Of a stretch of 64,000 nucleotides of DNA, positions 24,294 to 32,593 are shown piece by piece. Within the stretch, counting starts at the first letter, position 1; each line of letters starts with the position of its first letter. The notes beneath the pieces were generated by a model, which was not told the DNA's origin, searched no databases, and worked only from the letters and a program-made list of their open reading frames with translations. Made by a program: the position numbers and the translations under genes. Source of the DNA: Streptomyces sp. NBC_00708 (GTDB lineage Bacteria > Actinomycetota > Actinomycetes > Streptomycetales > Streptomycetaceae); assembly GCA_036226585.1 (NCBI GenBank), contig CP108999.1, forward strand, positions 62,001-126,000, in the 5' to 3' direction.

Positions 24294-24401
24294 GTGCCCA
24301 TCCCTCGACCGCGTCGCCGGACCGGCCGGCCCCGCCCGCACCTGCCCGGCCCCCGCGCACCCCGTCCCTTCATCCCGCTCCCCCGCACCTGGCGTCGGTG
24401 A
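24294..24401 (+). CDS. 35-residue Arg/Pro-rich peptide
   Basis: GTG 24294 is preceded by CTGGAGAAAACC. The product reads MPIPRPRRRTGRPRPHLPGP then AP and a basic end. It sits in the 410-bp gap between traB and the P-loop gene. That gap also holds two GC hairpins (CCCCTC/GAGGGG near 24165-24180 and CGCCCCG/CCGGGGCG near 24226-24256). No homolog is recalled. Confidence 0.3.
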   Translation: MPIPRPRRRTGRPRPHLPGPRAPRPFIPLPRTWRR

Positions 24402-24485
24402 CGCCCCACCGGGCGAGCTCCTTGACGCCACCGACATGTGCCCGTACCCGGACAACTCCACCTTCCAGCCACAAGGAGAGCACGC

Positions 24486-25481
24486 ATGAAGACCACCGTC
24501 ACCGGCACCGTGCAGCCGCTCGACACGACGATCCCCGAACCGGCGCTCATCGTGATGATCGGCCCGAGCGGCAGCGGCAAGACGACGCTGGCGAGCAGCT
24601 GGCCCACCACCCAGATCCTGGAGCTCGACGCCTTCCGGGCGATGGTCTCCGACCAGGCCGGCGACCAGGCCGCGACCCAGGCCGCAGTCACCGTCATGCA
24701 CGCCGCCCTCACAGCGCGCATGGCCCGCCGACTCACCACGGTCATCAGCGACACGAACACCGACGCCCGCGTCCGCAAGGGCCTGATCGACACCGCCCGC
24801 GCCCACAACGTCCCCGTCGTCGCGCTGCTCGTGGCGACCCCGGCCGACGTCTGCGTGGGGCGCCAGACCGACCGCACCCCGGACCGCGCCGTACCCGAGG
24901 ACGTCGTACGCCGCCAGCACGCCGTCGCCGTCGCCGCCTTCCCGCAGCTGCACGGCGAGGGCTTCGACCACGTCGTCTCCGCCGACAGCATCCACCGCCT
25001 GGAGCCGCTCCTCAAGCGGGCCAGCGACACCCGCCGCCGCGAACTGGGCTGGGACGGCGGCAACGGCCTGGGCGACCTGCTGCTGGTGCGCCGCGTCTTC
25101 GGCGCCGACGTGCTGCCGCTGTGGACCTGGCACCACAACAGCGACCTGGCGGGCGGCGACCGCGTCGGCGAGATCCGCCTCGGCCAGGACCGGCTCGTAC
25201 TCGCCCTGCGCACCGACGTCGACGGCGAGGGCGACGTCGGGTTCGACCTGCTCGTGCGCTGCCCGTACGACGACGAGTGCGACGCGCGTGCCTGGCAGCC
25301 CGCGCACTCGGTGACCGACCTGCTCATCGCGCACACCAGCCGCCGGCCGCACCCGGACACCGTGTGCACCGTCCACGGCGGCCCCGACGAGGAGGCCGAA
25401 GACCACTACCGGAGCTGGGACGGCAACCCCGAGGGCCGGGCCGACGTTGAGGCGCAGGCCATGGAGGCGATCAGCGAATGA
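24486..25481 (+). CDS. P-loop kinase-like ATPase, 331 aa
   Basis: ATG 24486 follows AAGGAGAG; a longer frame from 24438 lacks such a site. Walker A is GPSGSGKTTL (about 27-36), followed by ELDAFRAMVSD and, after a helix, TVISDTNTDARVR, the arrangement of polynucleotide-kinase-like and gluconate-kinase-like P-loop proteins. A lid region with R-x2-Q-x2-R follows at about 135. The C-terminal 130 residues are a separate domain with CPYDDECDA and a final CTVHGG. Substrate unknown. Overlaps the next gene by ATGA. Confidence 0.75.
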   Translation: MKTTVTGTVQPLDTTIPEPALIVMIGPSGSGKTTLASSWPTTQILELDAFRAMVSDQAGDQAATQAAVTVMHAALTARMARRLTTVISDTNTDARVRKGLIDTARAHNVPVVALLVATPADVCVGRQTDRTPDRAVPEDVVRRQHAVAVAAFPQLHGEGFDHVVSADSIHRLEPLLKRASDTRRRELGWDGGNGLGDLLLVRRVFGADVLPLWTWHHNSDLAGGDRVGEIRLGQDRLVLALRTDVDGEGDVGFDLLVRCPYDDECDARAWQPAHSVTDLLIAHTSRRPHPDTVCTVHGGPDEEAEDHYRSWDGNPEGRADVEAQAMEAISE

Positions 25482-25744
25482 GCGCCAAGGCTCCCGAGTG
25501 CGGCTGGGACCAGGCCGTCTTCAGGTGCGGGCGGTGCGGCACCCAGTACACCGCCACTACCGAGGCCGACTACCTCAAGGTCGTCGGCGCCCATGGCGAC
25601 GCCCACGCCGTGTGGGACCGGCTGAACCCCATCGAGCGCGACGGGATCACCTCGATCCTGCGCACCATCCTGTCCGCGCCCGACCTGGCCGTGGAGCTCC
25701 TGGCCCTTGCCGACCGACAGCCGACGGAAGGCGACGGCCGGTGA
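25478..25744 (+). CDS. Small zinc-ribbon-like protein, 88 aa
   Basis: The ATG overlaps the kinase-like stop. The product has FRCGRCGTQYTATTEADYLK and a hydrophobic helical C-terminus (LSAPDLAVELLALAD). It overlaps the next gene by GTGA. Confidence 0.6.
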   Translation: MSAKAPECGWDQAVFRCGRCGTQYTATTEADYLKVVGAHGDAHAVWDRLNPIERDGITSILRTILSAPDLAVELLALADRQPTEGDGR

Positions 25745-26226
25745 GCCGCGCCGCCGACGGCGCGCGTGCCGGGCAGCCGGTGGACTCGGTGACCGACATC
25801 TACGACGACGGCACCTTCCCCGAGTTCGGCAACAACCAGGCCCCCGGCGCCGCAGCCATACGTGCCGCCGCGCGCGGTACCGGCCCCGCCCCGGCCGAAG
25901 GGCTCGCCACGCGACGGCAGTTGCGGGCGCTGAACCTCAGCCCCGGCGGCCACGAGCCCGTGGCCCGCCTCCGGTGCCGGGGCGGACGGCGCTGGGCGTG
26001 GCTCTACCGCCTCGACCTCGCCAGGCCCAAGCGCATTCCGACGCTCGCCCAGGAACTGGCGCTGGACCGGGCGATGGCCGCCCGGCAGACCTGCACTCAG
26101 TGCGGCCGCCGCTACCACCACGTGCTCCCGACCTCGCTGAAGACCTGCCTGGAGTGCCACGACGGCACGCCCGCCGACCCCGCCTCCTACATCGCTCCCC
26201 CGGCCAAGTGCCCGCTGGCCGCCTGA
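25741..26226 (+). CDS. RRQRL-motif zinc-binding protein, 161 aa
   Basis: GTG start in a GTGA overlap. The protein has GLATRRQLRALNLSPGGHEP (about 60-80), a basic WLYRLDLARPKRIPTLAQEL, and a C-terminal CTQCGRRY...CLECH zinc ribbon. This order matches the RRQRL-motif-containing zinc-binding proteins common on actinobacterial plasmids and integrative elements. Probably nucleic-acid binding; function not established. Confidence 0.75.
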   Translation: MSRAADGARAGQPVDSVTDIYDDGTFPEFGNNQAPGAAAIRAAARGTGPAPAEGLATRRQLRALNLSPGGHEPVARLRCRGGRRWAWLYRLDLARPKRIPTLAQELALDRAMAARQTCTQCGRRYHHVLPTSLKTCLECHDGTPADPASYIAPPAKCPLAA

Positions 26227-26245
26227 TCCGAGAGGACACCAGCCC

Positions 26246-26491
26246 ATGAGCACCACCACCCCTACCGCCTTCACCGAGCCGGACCGGCCCAAGAACCTGC
26301 TGATCAGGTGCATCACGGTCGGCGGCTCGTACGTGGACGTCACCGGCCCCGGCGAGTACTCCAACCAGAACCACTACGACTGCCACGGCTGTGGAGAATC
26401 CTCCCAGCTGACCGAGGGGGACTTCCTGTTCACCATCCGGCCGGCGGCCAACAGCCACGCCGCTGCCTGCCGGGCCATCCCGCTGAAGTGA
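26246..26491 (+). CDS. Hypothetical protein, 81 aa
   Basis: ATG 26246 follows GAGAGGA. It has the beta-like core LLIRCITVGGSYVDVTG, then DCHGCGES and an H-x3-C near the end, which could form a zinc site. It overlaps the next gene by GTGA. Confidence 0.6.
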   Translation: MSTTTPTAFTEPDRPKNLLIRCITVGGSYVDVTGPGEYSNQNHYDCHGCGESSQLTEGDFLFTIRPAANSHAAACRAIPLK

Positions 26492-26784
26492 CCGCCCGTA
26501 ACCTGTGCGGCGTCCTGCTGCTGGCCGCCGCCGTTCCGCTCGCTGCGGCGACGGCCGCCGCCGCCGCGCTCGGGGCCGGCCACCTCGAGGTCCACGCCGA
26601 CCGGCACCACATCGAGTTCCAGCCTCAGCCCCGCCGCTCCTGCCCTGACTGCTACGGCGCGGGCGGCTGGTGGACCGGCGGCGCGAACCCGGAGATGGAG
26701 TCGTGCAGTTGCTGGGCGACCCGGCCCGAGCTGCGAGTCCGGCTCCTGCCCGCCCCGGCCCGGCCGGAAGAACCCCCGTTCTGA
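26488..26784 (+). CDS. Small membrane protein with Cys/Gly/Trp motif, 98 aa
   Basis: GTG 26488 overlaps the previous stop. An N-terminal Ala/Leu segment (about 6-30) could be a membrane anchor or signal. The C-terminus carries CPDCYGAGGWWTGG and CSCW. The C-x2-C-x-G-x-GWW pattern recalls DnaJ-type zinc repeats and the tail of the 11910 product. Confidence 0.55.
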   Translation: MTARNLCGVLLLAAAVPLAAATAAAAALGAGHLEVHADRHHIEFQPQPRRSCPDCYGAGGWWTGGANPEMESCSCWATRPELRVRLLPAPARPEEPPF

Positions 26785-26842
26785 ACGACCCGCCCCCGGC
26801 CGCACCGGCCGAGGCCGACAGACCTGACCTGGAGGAATCCCC

Positions 26843-27628
26843 ATGGCACGCAATACACGGCCCGTCACCCACTACATGGCGACCCGCCCCGACGGCACCG
26901 TCCCGCCGACGAGCAGCTGCATGACCACGGACCCCGTCCCGACCGTCAACCTCGCCGACCACATCGGCCAGATCGTCGACCACCCCACCCCCGGCAAACC
27001 CTGGTACGACGAAACCCACTTCAGCTACTTCCGGACCTACACCCGTCCCGGCGAGCTCCTGGAGCGCGTCGAGTGGCCGGCGCGGCTGTGGGTCGTCGAA
27101 CCGCTCGGGGAGACCGGCACCTGGGGCGGGTACTCGTACTGGGTGCTCTGCCACCAGCTGCGAGTGGTCGAGGAGACCGAGCCGTGGCACGCGTTCGGAC
27201 ACCGCGGCAAGCAGGCCATGTCCGTTCTCACCCAGCTGCCCGACCTCGTCCGGCAGTGGGCCGACCAGTGGGCCGCCGACCCGGACGGCACCCACCGTAC
27301 GTACAAGGCGTGGGAGGCGCGGGTGCATGAATCCCGTGCCCTGACCGGCTGGGCAAGGTACCGGGCGCGGTACTCCCGCCGCGAGGCCGCACTCCGGACG
27401 GCCACCACCCTCGCCGCAGACGCCGCCACCCGGGCCGCGACCGAAGCCGCTGTCGCCCCGCACGCCCTCGCCGCGATCCTGCTGCGGGCCCGCTGCCTGG
27501 CCGCCGGCCAGCTCATGTTCGACCGCATCCGTAACGGAAAGTACGAGCGGTCGATCCGCGAGCTCCTGCTCGGGACCGAACTCGACACCTTCACCCTCCC
27601 CCGGCCCGACGCACTGGCCGACCGCTGA
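26843..27628 (+). CDS. Hypothetical protein, 261 aa
   Basis: ATG 26843 follows TGGAGGAA. The first half has ETHFSYFRTYTRPGELLERV and a WGGYSYWVLCHQLRVVEE strand region. The second half is an Ala/Arg-rich helical stretch. No catalytic motif or family is recognised. It is followed by a terminator. Confidence 0.65.
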   Translation: MARNTRPVTHYMATRPDGTVPPTSSCMTTDPVPTVNLADHIGQIVDHPTPGKPWYDETHFSYFRTYTRPGELLERVEWPARLWVVEPLGETGTWGGYSYWVLCHQLRVVEETEPWHAFGHRGKQAMSVLTQLPDLVRQWADQWAADPDGTHRTYKAWEARVHESRALTGWARYRARYSRREAALRTATTLAADAATRAATEAAVAPHALAAILLRARCLAAGQLMFDRIRNGKYERSIRELLLGTELDTFTLPRPDALADR

Positions 27629-27647
27629 TCCCACCCGTCCGGCCGCG

Positions 27648-27676
27648 GCCGCCGGGACCGTGGTGGTCCCGGCGGC
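27648..27676. terminator. Hairpin terminator
   Basis: GCCGCCGGGACC pairs perfectly with GGTCCCGGCGGC across a 5-base loop, 20 bp after the 27628 stop. Confidence 0.6.
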
Positions 27677-27695
27677 CCGTTCATGAGGAGGGCCG

Positions 27696-28286
27696 ATGCC
27701 CACCACCGTCTTCAACCAGTTCGCCCACCGCATCGCCGAAGTCACCGCCCAGCTCACCGCGTTGGGAATTCCACTGACCGCGCCGACCCCGCCACCCCCT
27801 GCCGTCGACCCCGCCGACCCATGGGCCGGCACCTTCACCGTCCCGGTCGACCGATCCAGTCTCGCCTGGTGCACCGCCGTACAGATGATGGCCGACCACC
27901 ACCACACCGGCATCGACCGCCAGGTCCTCGCCGCCGACGCCCTGCTGCGCGAACTCGGCACCCGCGGCCTGGCCCAGCTCCAGTCCGACCTCCATCACGG
28001 GGCACCGGTCGACCACCGGTTCACCCGCTGCCCGTACTGCTCCGGGATCGGAGAAGACCCCACCCTGCCGACCTGCCGGGACATCGGCTGCCCACCCGAG
28101 ATGGAGTTCGCGGACCACCCCCATCTCTGTCAGGTGTGCCGCGGGGCGGACTACGAGCCCCGATGGTTTGCCGAGGAGCACATGGCCCGGCTGGAGCAAC
28201 TGCTGGCCGAAGCCATCAAGCCGGAGCCTCGGCCGCTGCGCTACCGGATCGGGGCATGGCTGCGCCGCCGACCGGTGCACACATAA
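27696..28286 (+). CDS. Cys-rich hypothetical protein, 196 aa
   Basis: ATG 27696 follows GAGGAGGG. After a Pro-rich segment (TAPTPPPPAVDPADPW), the C-terminal third has CPYCSGIGED, CRDIGCPPEM and CQVCRGADYE, probably two zinc sites with C-x2-C-x-G spacing like DnaJ zinc fingers. No catalytic domain is visible. Confidence 0.65.
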   Translation: MPTTVFNQFAHRIAEVTAQLTALGIPLTAPTPPPPAVDPADPWAGTFTVPVDRSSLAWCTAVQMMADHHHTGIDRQVLAADALLRELGTRGLAQLQSDLHHGAPVDHRFTRCPYCSGIGEDPTLPTCRDIGCPPEMEFADHPHLCQVCRGADYEPRWFAEEHMARLEQLLAEAIKPEPRPLRYRIGAWLRRRPVHT

Positions 28287-28310
28287 CGGCCACCGGGAGT
28301 CCCCCCGTGC

Positions 28311-28345
28311 ACCGTCCCCGGCCGGCCTCCGGCCGGGGACGGTGG
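28311..28345. terminator. Hairpin terminator
   Basis: CACCGTCCCCGGCCGG and its exact complement around a 3-base loop follow the 28286 stop. Confidence 0.7.
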
Positions 28346-28383
28346 CGCCGAGCTACGAGGAGACGGATACCCGCCGCCACGAA

Positions 28384-28400
28384 ATGGACACGGTGTCCAT
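28384..28400. promoter_or_regulatory. 17-bp perfect palindrome, operator candidate
   Basis: ATGGACAC-G-GTGTCCAT lies in the 322-bp gap before the Nudix gene. It is a likely repressor site; the rest of the gap holds the terminator above and no gene that can be supported. Confidence 0.5.
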
Positions 28401-28608
28401 TACTTCGCTGTGCGCGCTCCTGCGCTCCGGGCGGATTTCGGTCGAGAGCCCTCGCCTCGGGTGTTTGGCCCGTGTTTCAGGGTCCGGTCCACCGCGTCGA
28501 CGCCCAGTGGGTGATGTCGCAGAAATTCACGCCGTGAAAAGTCACAGGAACATAACGTAGCCCTTCCGGTGTACGACCACCGCCTCTTCCAGACCAGGAG
28601 ACAAGCAG

Positions 28609-29376
28609 ATGAGCCCGAGCACCGAAACCGTCCCTCCCGGCCTGCGCAGCTGGTCGGTGGACTGGCCGTCCTACGCGCCGGTCGACATCACGCCGCCTGA
28701 ACTGCTGCCCGAGAACCTGGCCCGCCATGTGCCCGACTGGGCCGAGCCCGCCCCCACACCGGCCGCCGTGACCGACTGGCCCCGGCGCCAGGCCGCCGCC
28801 CTCGTACCGTTCCGCCTCGACGAGCACGGCCTACCGCTGCACCCGCACGGCCGTACCGGCCGAACCGGCCGCAACCTCGCCGCATGGGGAGAGAACGCGG
28901 CCGCCGACCCGATCGTCATCGCGGGGACCGGCCCCCAGCGCCACGTGCTGCTGATCACCCGCGATGACATCCTCGCGGAGGCGATCCCCGGCGGGATGGT
29001 CGACGCCGGCGAGACCGCCCCCGAAGCCCTCGTCCGCGAACTCCGCGAGGAGACCGGAGTAGACCTGGCCGGCCACCACCCGATCATCCTCAGCCGCGGC
29101 GTCGTGAACGACTGGCGTAACACCGACCGCGCCTGGGTCGCGTCCACCAGCGCGCTCTACCAACTGCCCACCACCGTCACCGCCATCGGATCCGACGACG
29201 CCCTCGAAGCCAACTGGTGGCCCGCCGGCAGCCTCACCCAGCTCACCACCGCGATCACCGCCGCCGGACGCACCCTCTACACCGCCCACCTACCCCTGCT
29301 CCAACGCGCCCTCGACCACCTCGACGCCACCGGCGACCACCCTCGCCCCGAGCGCACACCCGAAGGCAGCCGATGA
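28609..29376 (+). CDS. Nudix hydrolase, NUDT9-like
   Basis: ATG 28609 follows AGGAG. The Nudix box is complete at about 128-153: GGMVDAGE, then REL and REETGVDL. The N-terminal SVDWPSYAPVDITPPELL resembles the substrate-side extension of NUDT9-type ADP-ribose pyrophosphatases. It would cleave nucleoside diphosphate-linked compounds such as ADP-ribose to AMP plus a phosphate product. Exact substrate unknown. It overlaps the next gene by ATGA. Confidence 0.8.
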   Translation: MSPSTETVPPGLRSWSVDWPSYAPVDITPPELLPENLARHVPDWAEPAPTPAAVTDWPRRQAAALVPFRLDEHGLPLHPHGRTGRTGRNLAAWGENAAADPIVIAGTGPQRHVLLITRDDILAEAIPGGMVDAGETAPEALVRELREETGVDLAGHHPIILSRGVVNDWRNTDRAWVASTSALYQLPTTVTAIGSDDALEANWWPAGSLTQLTTAITAAGRTLYTAHLPLLQRALDHLDATGDHPRPERTPEGSR

Positions 29377-29696
29377 GCAACACCGGCACCGGCTCGCGCG
29401 ACAACCCCGTCGAGACGACTCCTGACACCGTTCCCACGGGCTGTTCCTGGTTCCTCGACCCGGACGGCACCCTCTGCCTCTCCCCCGGCTGCATGGCCCG
29501 CGTCCAGGACCCCGAGGCGGAATGCCTGTGCGACACCCTCACCACCCAGCACGCCCGACTGAAACGCCGGATGCGAGAGCTGAAGGGCCGCCAGAAGTAC
29601 GCGGACAACTGGTGGCACGCCCTCACCGCGGCCGTCGCCGCGCACCCCGACCAGAACGCCATCCTCGCCGACACCCGGCGTCGCGCCGGCCGCTGA
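29373..29696 (+). CDS. Hypothetical protein, 107 aa
   Basis: ATGA overlap with the Nudix gene. It has four Cys (CSWFLD, CLSPGC, CLCD) in the first 60 residues, then a basic helix (HARLKRRMRELKGRQKYADN). Possibly a small zinc protein. Function unknown; cotranscription with Nudix is likely. Confidence 0.6.
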   Translation: MSNTGTGSRDNPVETTPDTVPTGCSWFLDPDGTLCLSPGCMARVQDPEAECLCDTLTTQHARLKRRMRELKGRQKYADNWWHALTAAVAAHPDQNAILADTRRRAGR

Positions 29697-29717
29697 TCCA
29701 CCCCGAAAACGCAAGGC

Positions 29718-29752
29718 GCCCGGGGCCGTTGCTGAAGACAGCGGCCCCGGGC
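29718..29752. terminator. Hairpin terminator
   Basis: GCCCGGGGCCG and CGGCCCCGGGC form a long stem 20 bp after the 29696 stop. Confidence 0.65.
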
Positions 29753-29790
29753 TCTCCAACCCGTGCACGAGACGAGAAGGAAGAACCAGT

Positions 29791-30450
29791 ATGACTGCCG
29801 CCCTGTTACCGCGTAAGGCTCTCCGCATCACGGCCATGGCCCTTCCTCTGGCCGGATGGACTCTGCACAGCACCGTCCTGCACCACCGCCTCACCCAGGC
29901 CAACCGAGACCCCCTCACCACCGCCTGGCGCCGCGAAGCATTCACCACCCGCGCGCAACGCCTCCTGGACCGCCACCCCGGCGACGTCGCCCTGGTCCTC
30001 GCAGACGCCGACGACTTCAAGCAGATCAACGACAACTACGGGCACTCGGCGGGCGATGCCGCGCTCGCCGCGATTGGCGCCCGGCTGACCGACTGGGCCG
30101 GACCGCGCGGCGTCGTCGGCAGGCTCGGCGGCGACGAGTTCGCCGTCCTCACCCGCATCGAGCCCCGCCACCAGGACCTGCGCCTGGAGCACCTCACCCA
30201 CCTCATGTCGCGCCCGTTCCAGCACGACGACGGGCTGCTGCCCCTGGCCGTCTCGCTGGGCGCCGCCACCCCCGCAGCCGTCAAAGCCACCGACCTGCGA
30301 ACCCTGATGCGCGCGGCCGACGCCGCCATGTACGAGGGCAAGCACACCGGCCGCATCGTCCACGCCCGCCCCGACCACGCCGCCGCACCGTCCGTCAACG
30401 GCCGTCGCTCCGGCCGGCCCGGCACCGCCCTGCGGGGGCGAGCGGCATGA
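29791..30450 (+). CDS. GGDEF-domain diguanylate cyclase-like protein
   Basis: ATG 29791 follows GAAGGAAGAA. A hydrophobic N-terminus (about 10-25) may anchor it. The GGDEF domain covers about 35-190: ADADDFKQINDNYGHSAGD gives the metal and guanine contacts, and GRLGGDEFAV (about 110-119) is an intact active site. No upstream RxxD inhibitory site is obvious. It would make cyclic di-GMP, which in Streptomyces controls development through BldD. It overlaps the ASCH gene by ATGA. A plasmid-borne cyclase could shift host development. Confidence 0.85.
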   Translation: MTAALLPRKALRITAMALPLAGWTLHSTVLHHRLTQANRDPLTTAWRREAFTTRAQRLLDRHPGDVALVLADADDFKQINDNYGHSAGDAALAAIGARLTDWAGPRGVVGRLGGDEFAVLTRIEPRHQDLRLEHLTHLMSRPFQHDDGLLPLAVSLGAATPAAVKATDLRTLMRAADAAMYEGKHTGRIVHARPDHAAAPSVNGRRSGRPGTALRGRAA

Positions 30451-30887
30451 CCACCCCCTCGAAGCCGACGCTCGACGAGGTCCGCGGCATCAGCATCCGG
30501 CAGCCCTACGCGGCCTGCATCCTGGCCGGCGCCAAGACCGTTGAGAACCGGTCCGCCCGCTGGAGGACCGGCTGGGTCCTGCTCCACACCAGCAAGACCA
30601 TCGACCGCCCCGCCCTCCGCGACCCCCTGGTCGCCCGCACGGTCCGCGACCGCGAGCTGGTCACCGGTGCCGTCGTCGGCGTTGCCCGAATCGTCGACTG
30701 CCACCAGGACCCCGAAGGCACGCCGCCCTGTTCCGCTTGGGCTCACCCCGGGGCCTGGCACGTGGTGCTCGACGACGTCCAGGAGCTCGCCCTGCCGATC
30801 CCGGCACGCGGACAGCTCGGACCCTGGCGCCCCACGGAGGATCTCGTCGACCAGGTCCTCCAGCAGCTGCCGCACCTGCGGCCGTGA
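30447..30887 (+). CDS. ASCH-domain protein
   Basis: ATGA overlap with the GGDEF gene. The N-terminal GISIRQPYAACILAGAKTVE followed by NRSARWRTGWVLLHTSK is the ASCH signature (ligand pocket, GxKTVE-R). Later segments ELVTGAVVGVARIVDC and WAHPGAWHVVL complete the beta barrel. ASCH proteins bind RNA or modified nucleosides, and some hydrolyse N4-acetylcytidine. The specific ligand here is unknown. Confidence 0.8.
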   Translation: MTTPSKPTLDEVRGISIRQPYAACILAGAKTVENRSARWRTGWVLLHTSKTIDRPALRDPLVARTVRDRELVTGAVVGVARIVDCHQDPEGTPPCSAWAHPGAWHVVLDDVQELALPIPARGQLGPWRPTEDLVDQVLQQLPHLRP

Positions 30888-31162
30888 GCCGTACCCGCTC
30901 CAAGCAGCCGTCGTGGGAGCCGGGCCGGATCCCGCTCCCCGGCGGCCTGCTCGACTGGCGTGACGGCCGGCACTACGACCACCGCGCCCTGCCCTGCACC
31001 CTGTGCAACGGCCTTACACCGCTGCGCTCCCACGCGGACGAGCCCGTTCACAAGACCTGCGCCGAGGCCTGGATCGCCGCCAACCCGGCCGAGGCCCGCA
31101 CCGGCCGGTTCGCCTCGGACACCCAGGCGGCCGGACGCCGCCACAGCACCGACCACGCCTGA
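30884..31162 (+). CDS. Hypothetical protein, 92 aa
   Basis: GTG 30884 overlaps the ASCH stop. It contains CTLCNGLTPLRSHADEPVHK and a following C, a possible C2HC zinc site. Function unknown. Confidence 0.6.
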   Translation: MSRTRSKQPSWEPGRIPLPGGLLDWRDGRHYDHRALPCTLCNGLTPLRSHADEPVHKTCAEAWIAANPAEARTGRFASDTQAAGRRHSTDHA

Positions 31163-31195
31163 CCTCTCTGTCTCGCTCCAGCATGGAGGCTTCTC

Positions 31196-31750
31196 ATGCC
31201 CGGTTCCCGCTCCGCTGCCACTCAGCCGGCCACCCCGGCCGACGACCGGATCCCCTTTCCCACCTCGGATCAGCCCCTGAGCTGCCGCACCGACCCGGCA
31301 CTCTTCGCCATCGAGGACGTCGACACGGCCGAGGACCCGCGCGCCCGGGAAAAGGCCCTGGCACACGCCCGGCGCGCCTGCTCCGCCTGCCCAGTCGTCA
31401 CCGACTGCCTGAAGTGGGCCCTGGCCAACCCGGATTTGACCCCGACCGGCGTGTGGGCAGCGACCACCAAGCGCGCACGCACCCGGCTCCGCAACCAACT
31501 CGCTGCCCGGCTCGGCCCCGACTGGGTCGGCGTCCTCGCCGAGCGGGACCGCCGCCGGCGCGAACGACAGCACGCCGCCCGCCTCGCCCCGCCGGCCGTC
31601 CGCGACCAGGCCCTGGCCCGGCTGGAGCTGGAGCTAATCCCGACCCGGCCCGAGCCGTACGAGCCGTGGTGCGAGCCGATGACCCCGGCCCGCCAGGCAC
31701 AGAACCGCGCAGTTCTCCAGGCCGCGCTGACCACGCCGGTGGCCGCGTGA
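31196..31750 (+). CDS. WhiB-like (Wbl) regulator, second copy
   Basis: ATG 31196 follows TGGAGG. Cysteines at 30, 62, 65 and 71 (LSCRTDPALF; CSACPVVTDC) give the Wbl 4Fe-4S signature. The turn motif is GVWAATT rather than GVWGG, and a basic helical C-terminus (RDRRRRERQHAARLA) follows. It ends at the start of the Lsr2-like gene, so the two regulators are probably made together. Confidence 0.85.
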   Translation: MPGSRSAATQPATPADDRIPFPTSDQPLSCRTDPALFAIEDVDTAEDPRAREKALAHARRACSACPVVTDCLKWALANPDLTPTGVWAATTKRARTRLRNQLAARLGPDWVGVLAERDRRRRERQHAARLAPPAVRDQALARLELELIPTRPEPYEPWCEPMTPARQAQNRAVLQAALTTPVAA

Positions 31751-32553
31751 TGTTCGCCGACTGGCAGCAGGCCCTCGACGCCGAGGGCCTGCCCCTGAAC
31801 CCCAACACCGACGACCAGCGAGCCGCCGCCACACGCACCATCGCCCGCCACGCGACCAGCAACGAGGATCTCGTCCTCCTCCTGAACATGACCGGCCTGC
31901 CCAGCGACGACGACAACCTCACCGCCCTGCTCCCCCTCATTCCCGACACCGGAGACGCACCCGCCATGACACATCCCACCTCTCCCCCCGCACCGTCCGC
32001 GCGCGATGCCGCCGTCCGCCACACCAGCGGCACGACCGCACAGACCAGCCGCGAGGCAAGCGGGCTGAGCGATGCTCGCCTCCGCGACGTCATCCTCGAC
32101 CAGCCCCGTACGCACCTCACCCCGCCCGCAGCCGAGACCATCGACGTGGAACAGCTGCTCGCCTGGGCCGCTTCACACCCGGCCGCCTCCGTACGCCGCC
32201 GGGCCGCCCGCATCACCGCCGACCTGACCGACCTGACCGGACGGCACCACCAAGAGGCCGCGCAACGTGAAGCCGAAGCGCAGGTGGCCAAGGCCAAGGC
32301 CGAACTGGAGAAGGCACAGGCGGTACTGCACACGCTGAAGACCGGCCCCCGCGCGACCACGACGCCCACGACCTCCCCGACGTCGTCGCACCGCTCCGGC
32401 CTGGGCAGCGGCCGCACCAGGGAGGAGCTCGCCGCGATCAGGAAGTGGGCGCGCGCGAACGGCTACAAGGTCGCCGACGCCGGCATGGTGCCCAAGACCG
32501 TGGTGGAGGCATACGACGCCGCCCACCGGACGCCGACCCGCGAGGAGAGCTGA
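31750..32553 (+). CDS. Lsr2-like DNA-binding domain on a coiled-coil protein
   Basis: ATG 31750 overlaps the Wbl stop; GTG 31747 is possible. The protein has 267 residues. Residues about 100-160 are helical repeats, 165-200 a coiled coil (EAEAQVAKAKAELEKAQAVL), and the last 50 residues (REELAAIRKWARANGYKVAD then AYDAAH) match the C-terminal domain of the nucleoid protein Lsr2. The usual RGR minor-groove hook is replaced by ADAGMVP, which should weaken AT-rich binding. It may be a plasmid-encoded H-NS-like modulator. Confidence 0.7.
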   Translation: MFADWQQALDAEGLPLNPNTDDQRAAATRTIARHATSNEDLVLLLNMTGLPSDDDNLTALLPLIPDTGDAPAMTHPTSPPAPSARDAAVRHTSGTTAQTSREASGLSDARLRDVILDQPRTHLTPPAAETIDVEQLLAWAASHPAASVRRRAARITADLTDLTGRHHQEAAQREAEAQVAKAKAELEKAQAVLHTLKTGPRATTTPTTSPTSSHRSGLGSGRTREELAAIRKWARANGYKVADAGMVPKTVVEAYDAAHRTPTREES

Positions 32554-32593
32554 CCATGCCCCCCCCACTGATGCGATAGCCCTCGTCGGCTTC

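Noticed and set aside
24076..24485. Gap after traB examined as a clt candidate
   Set aside because: No repeated 8-bp motif was seen there, only two ordinary GC hairpins and a doubtful small frame.
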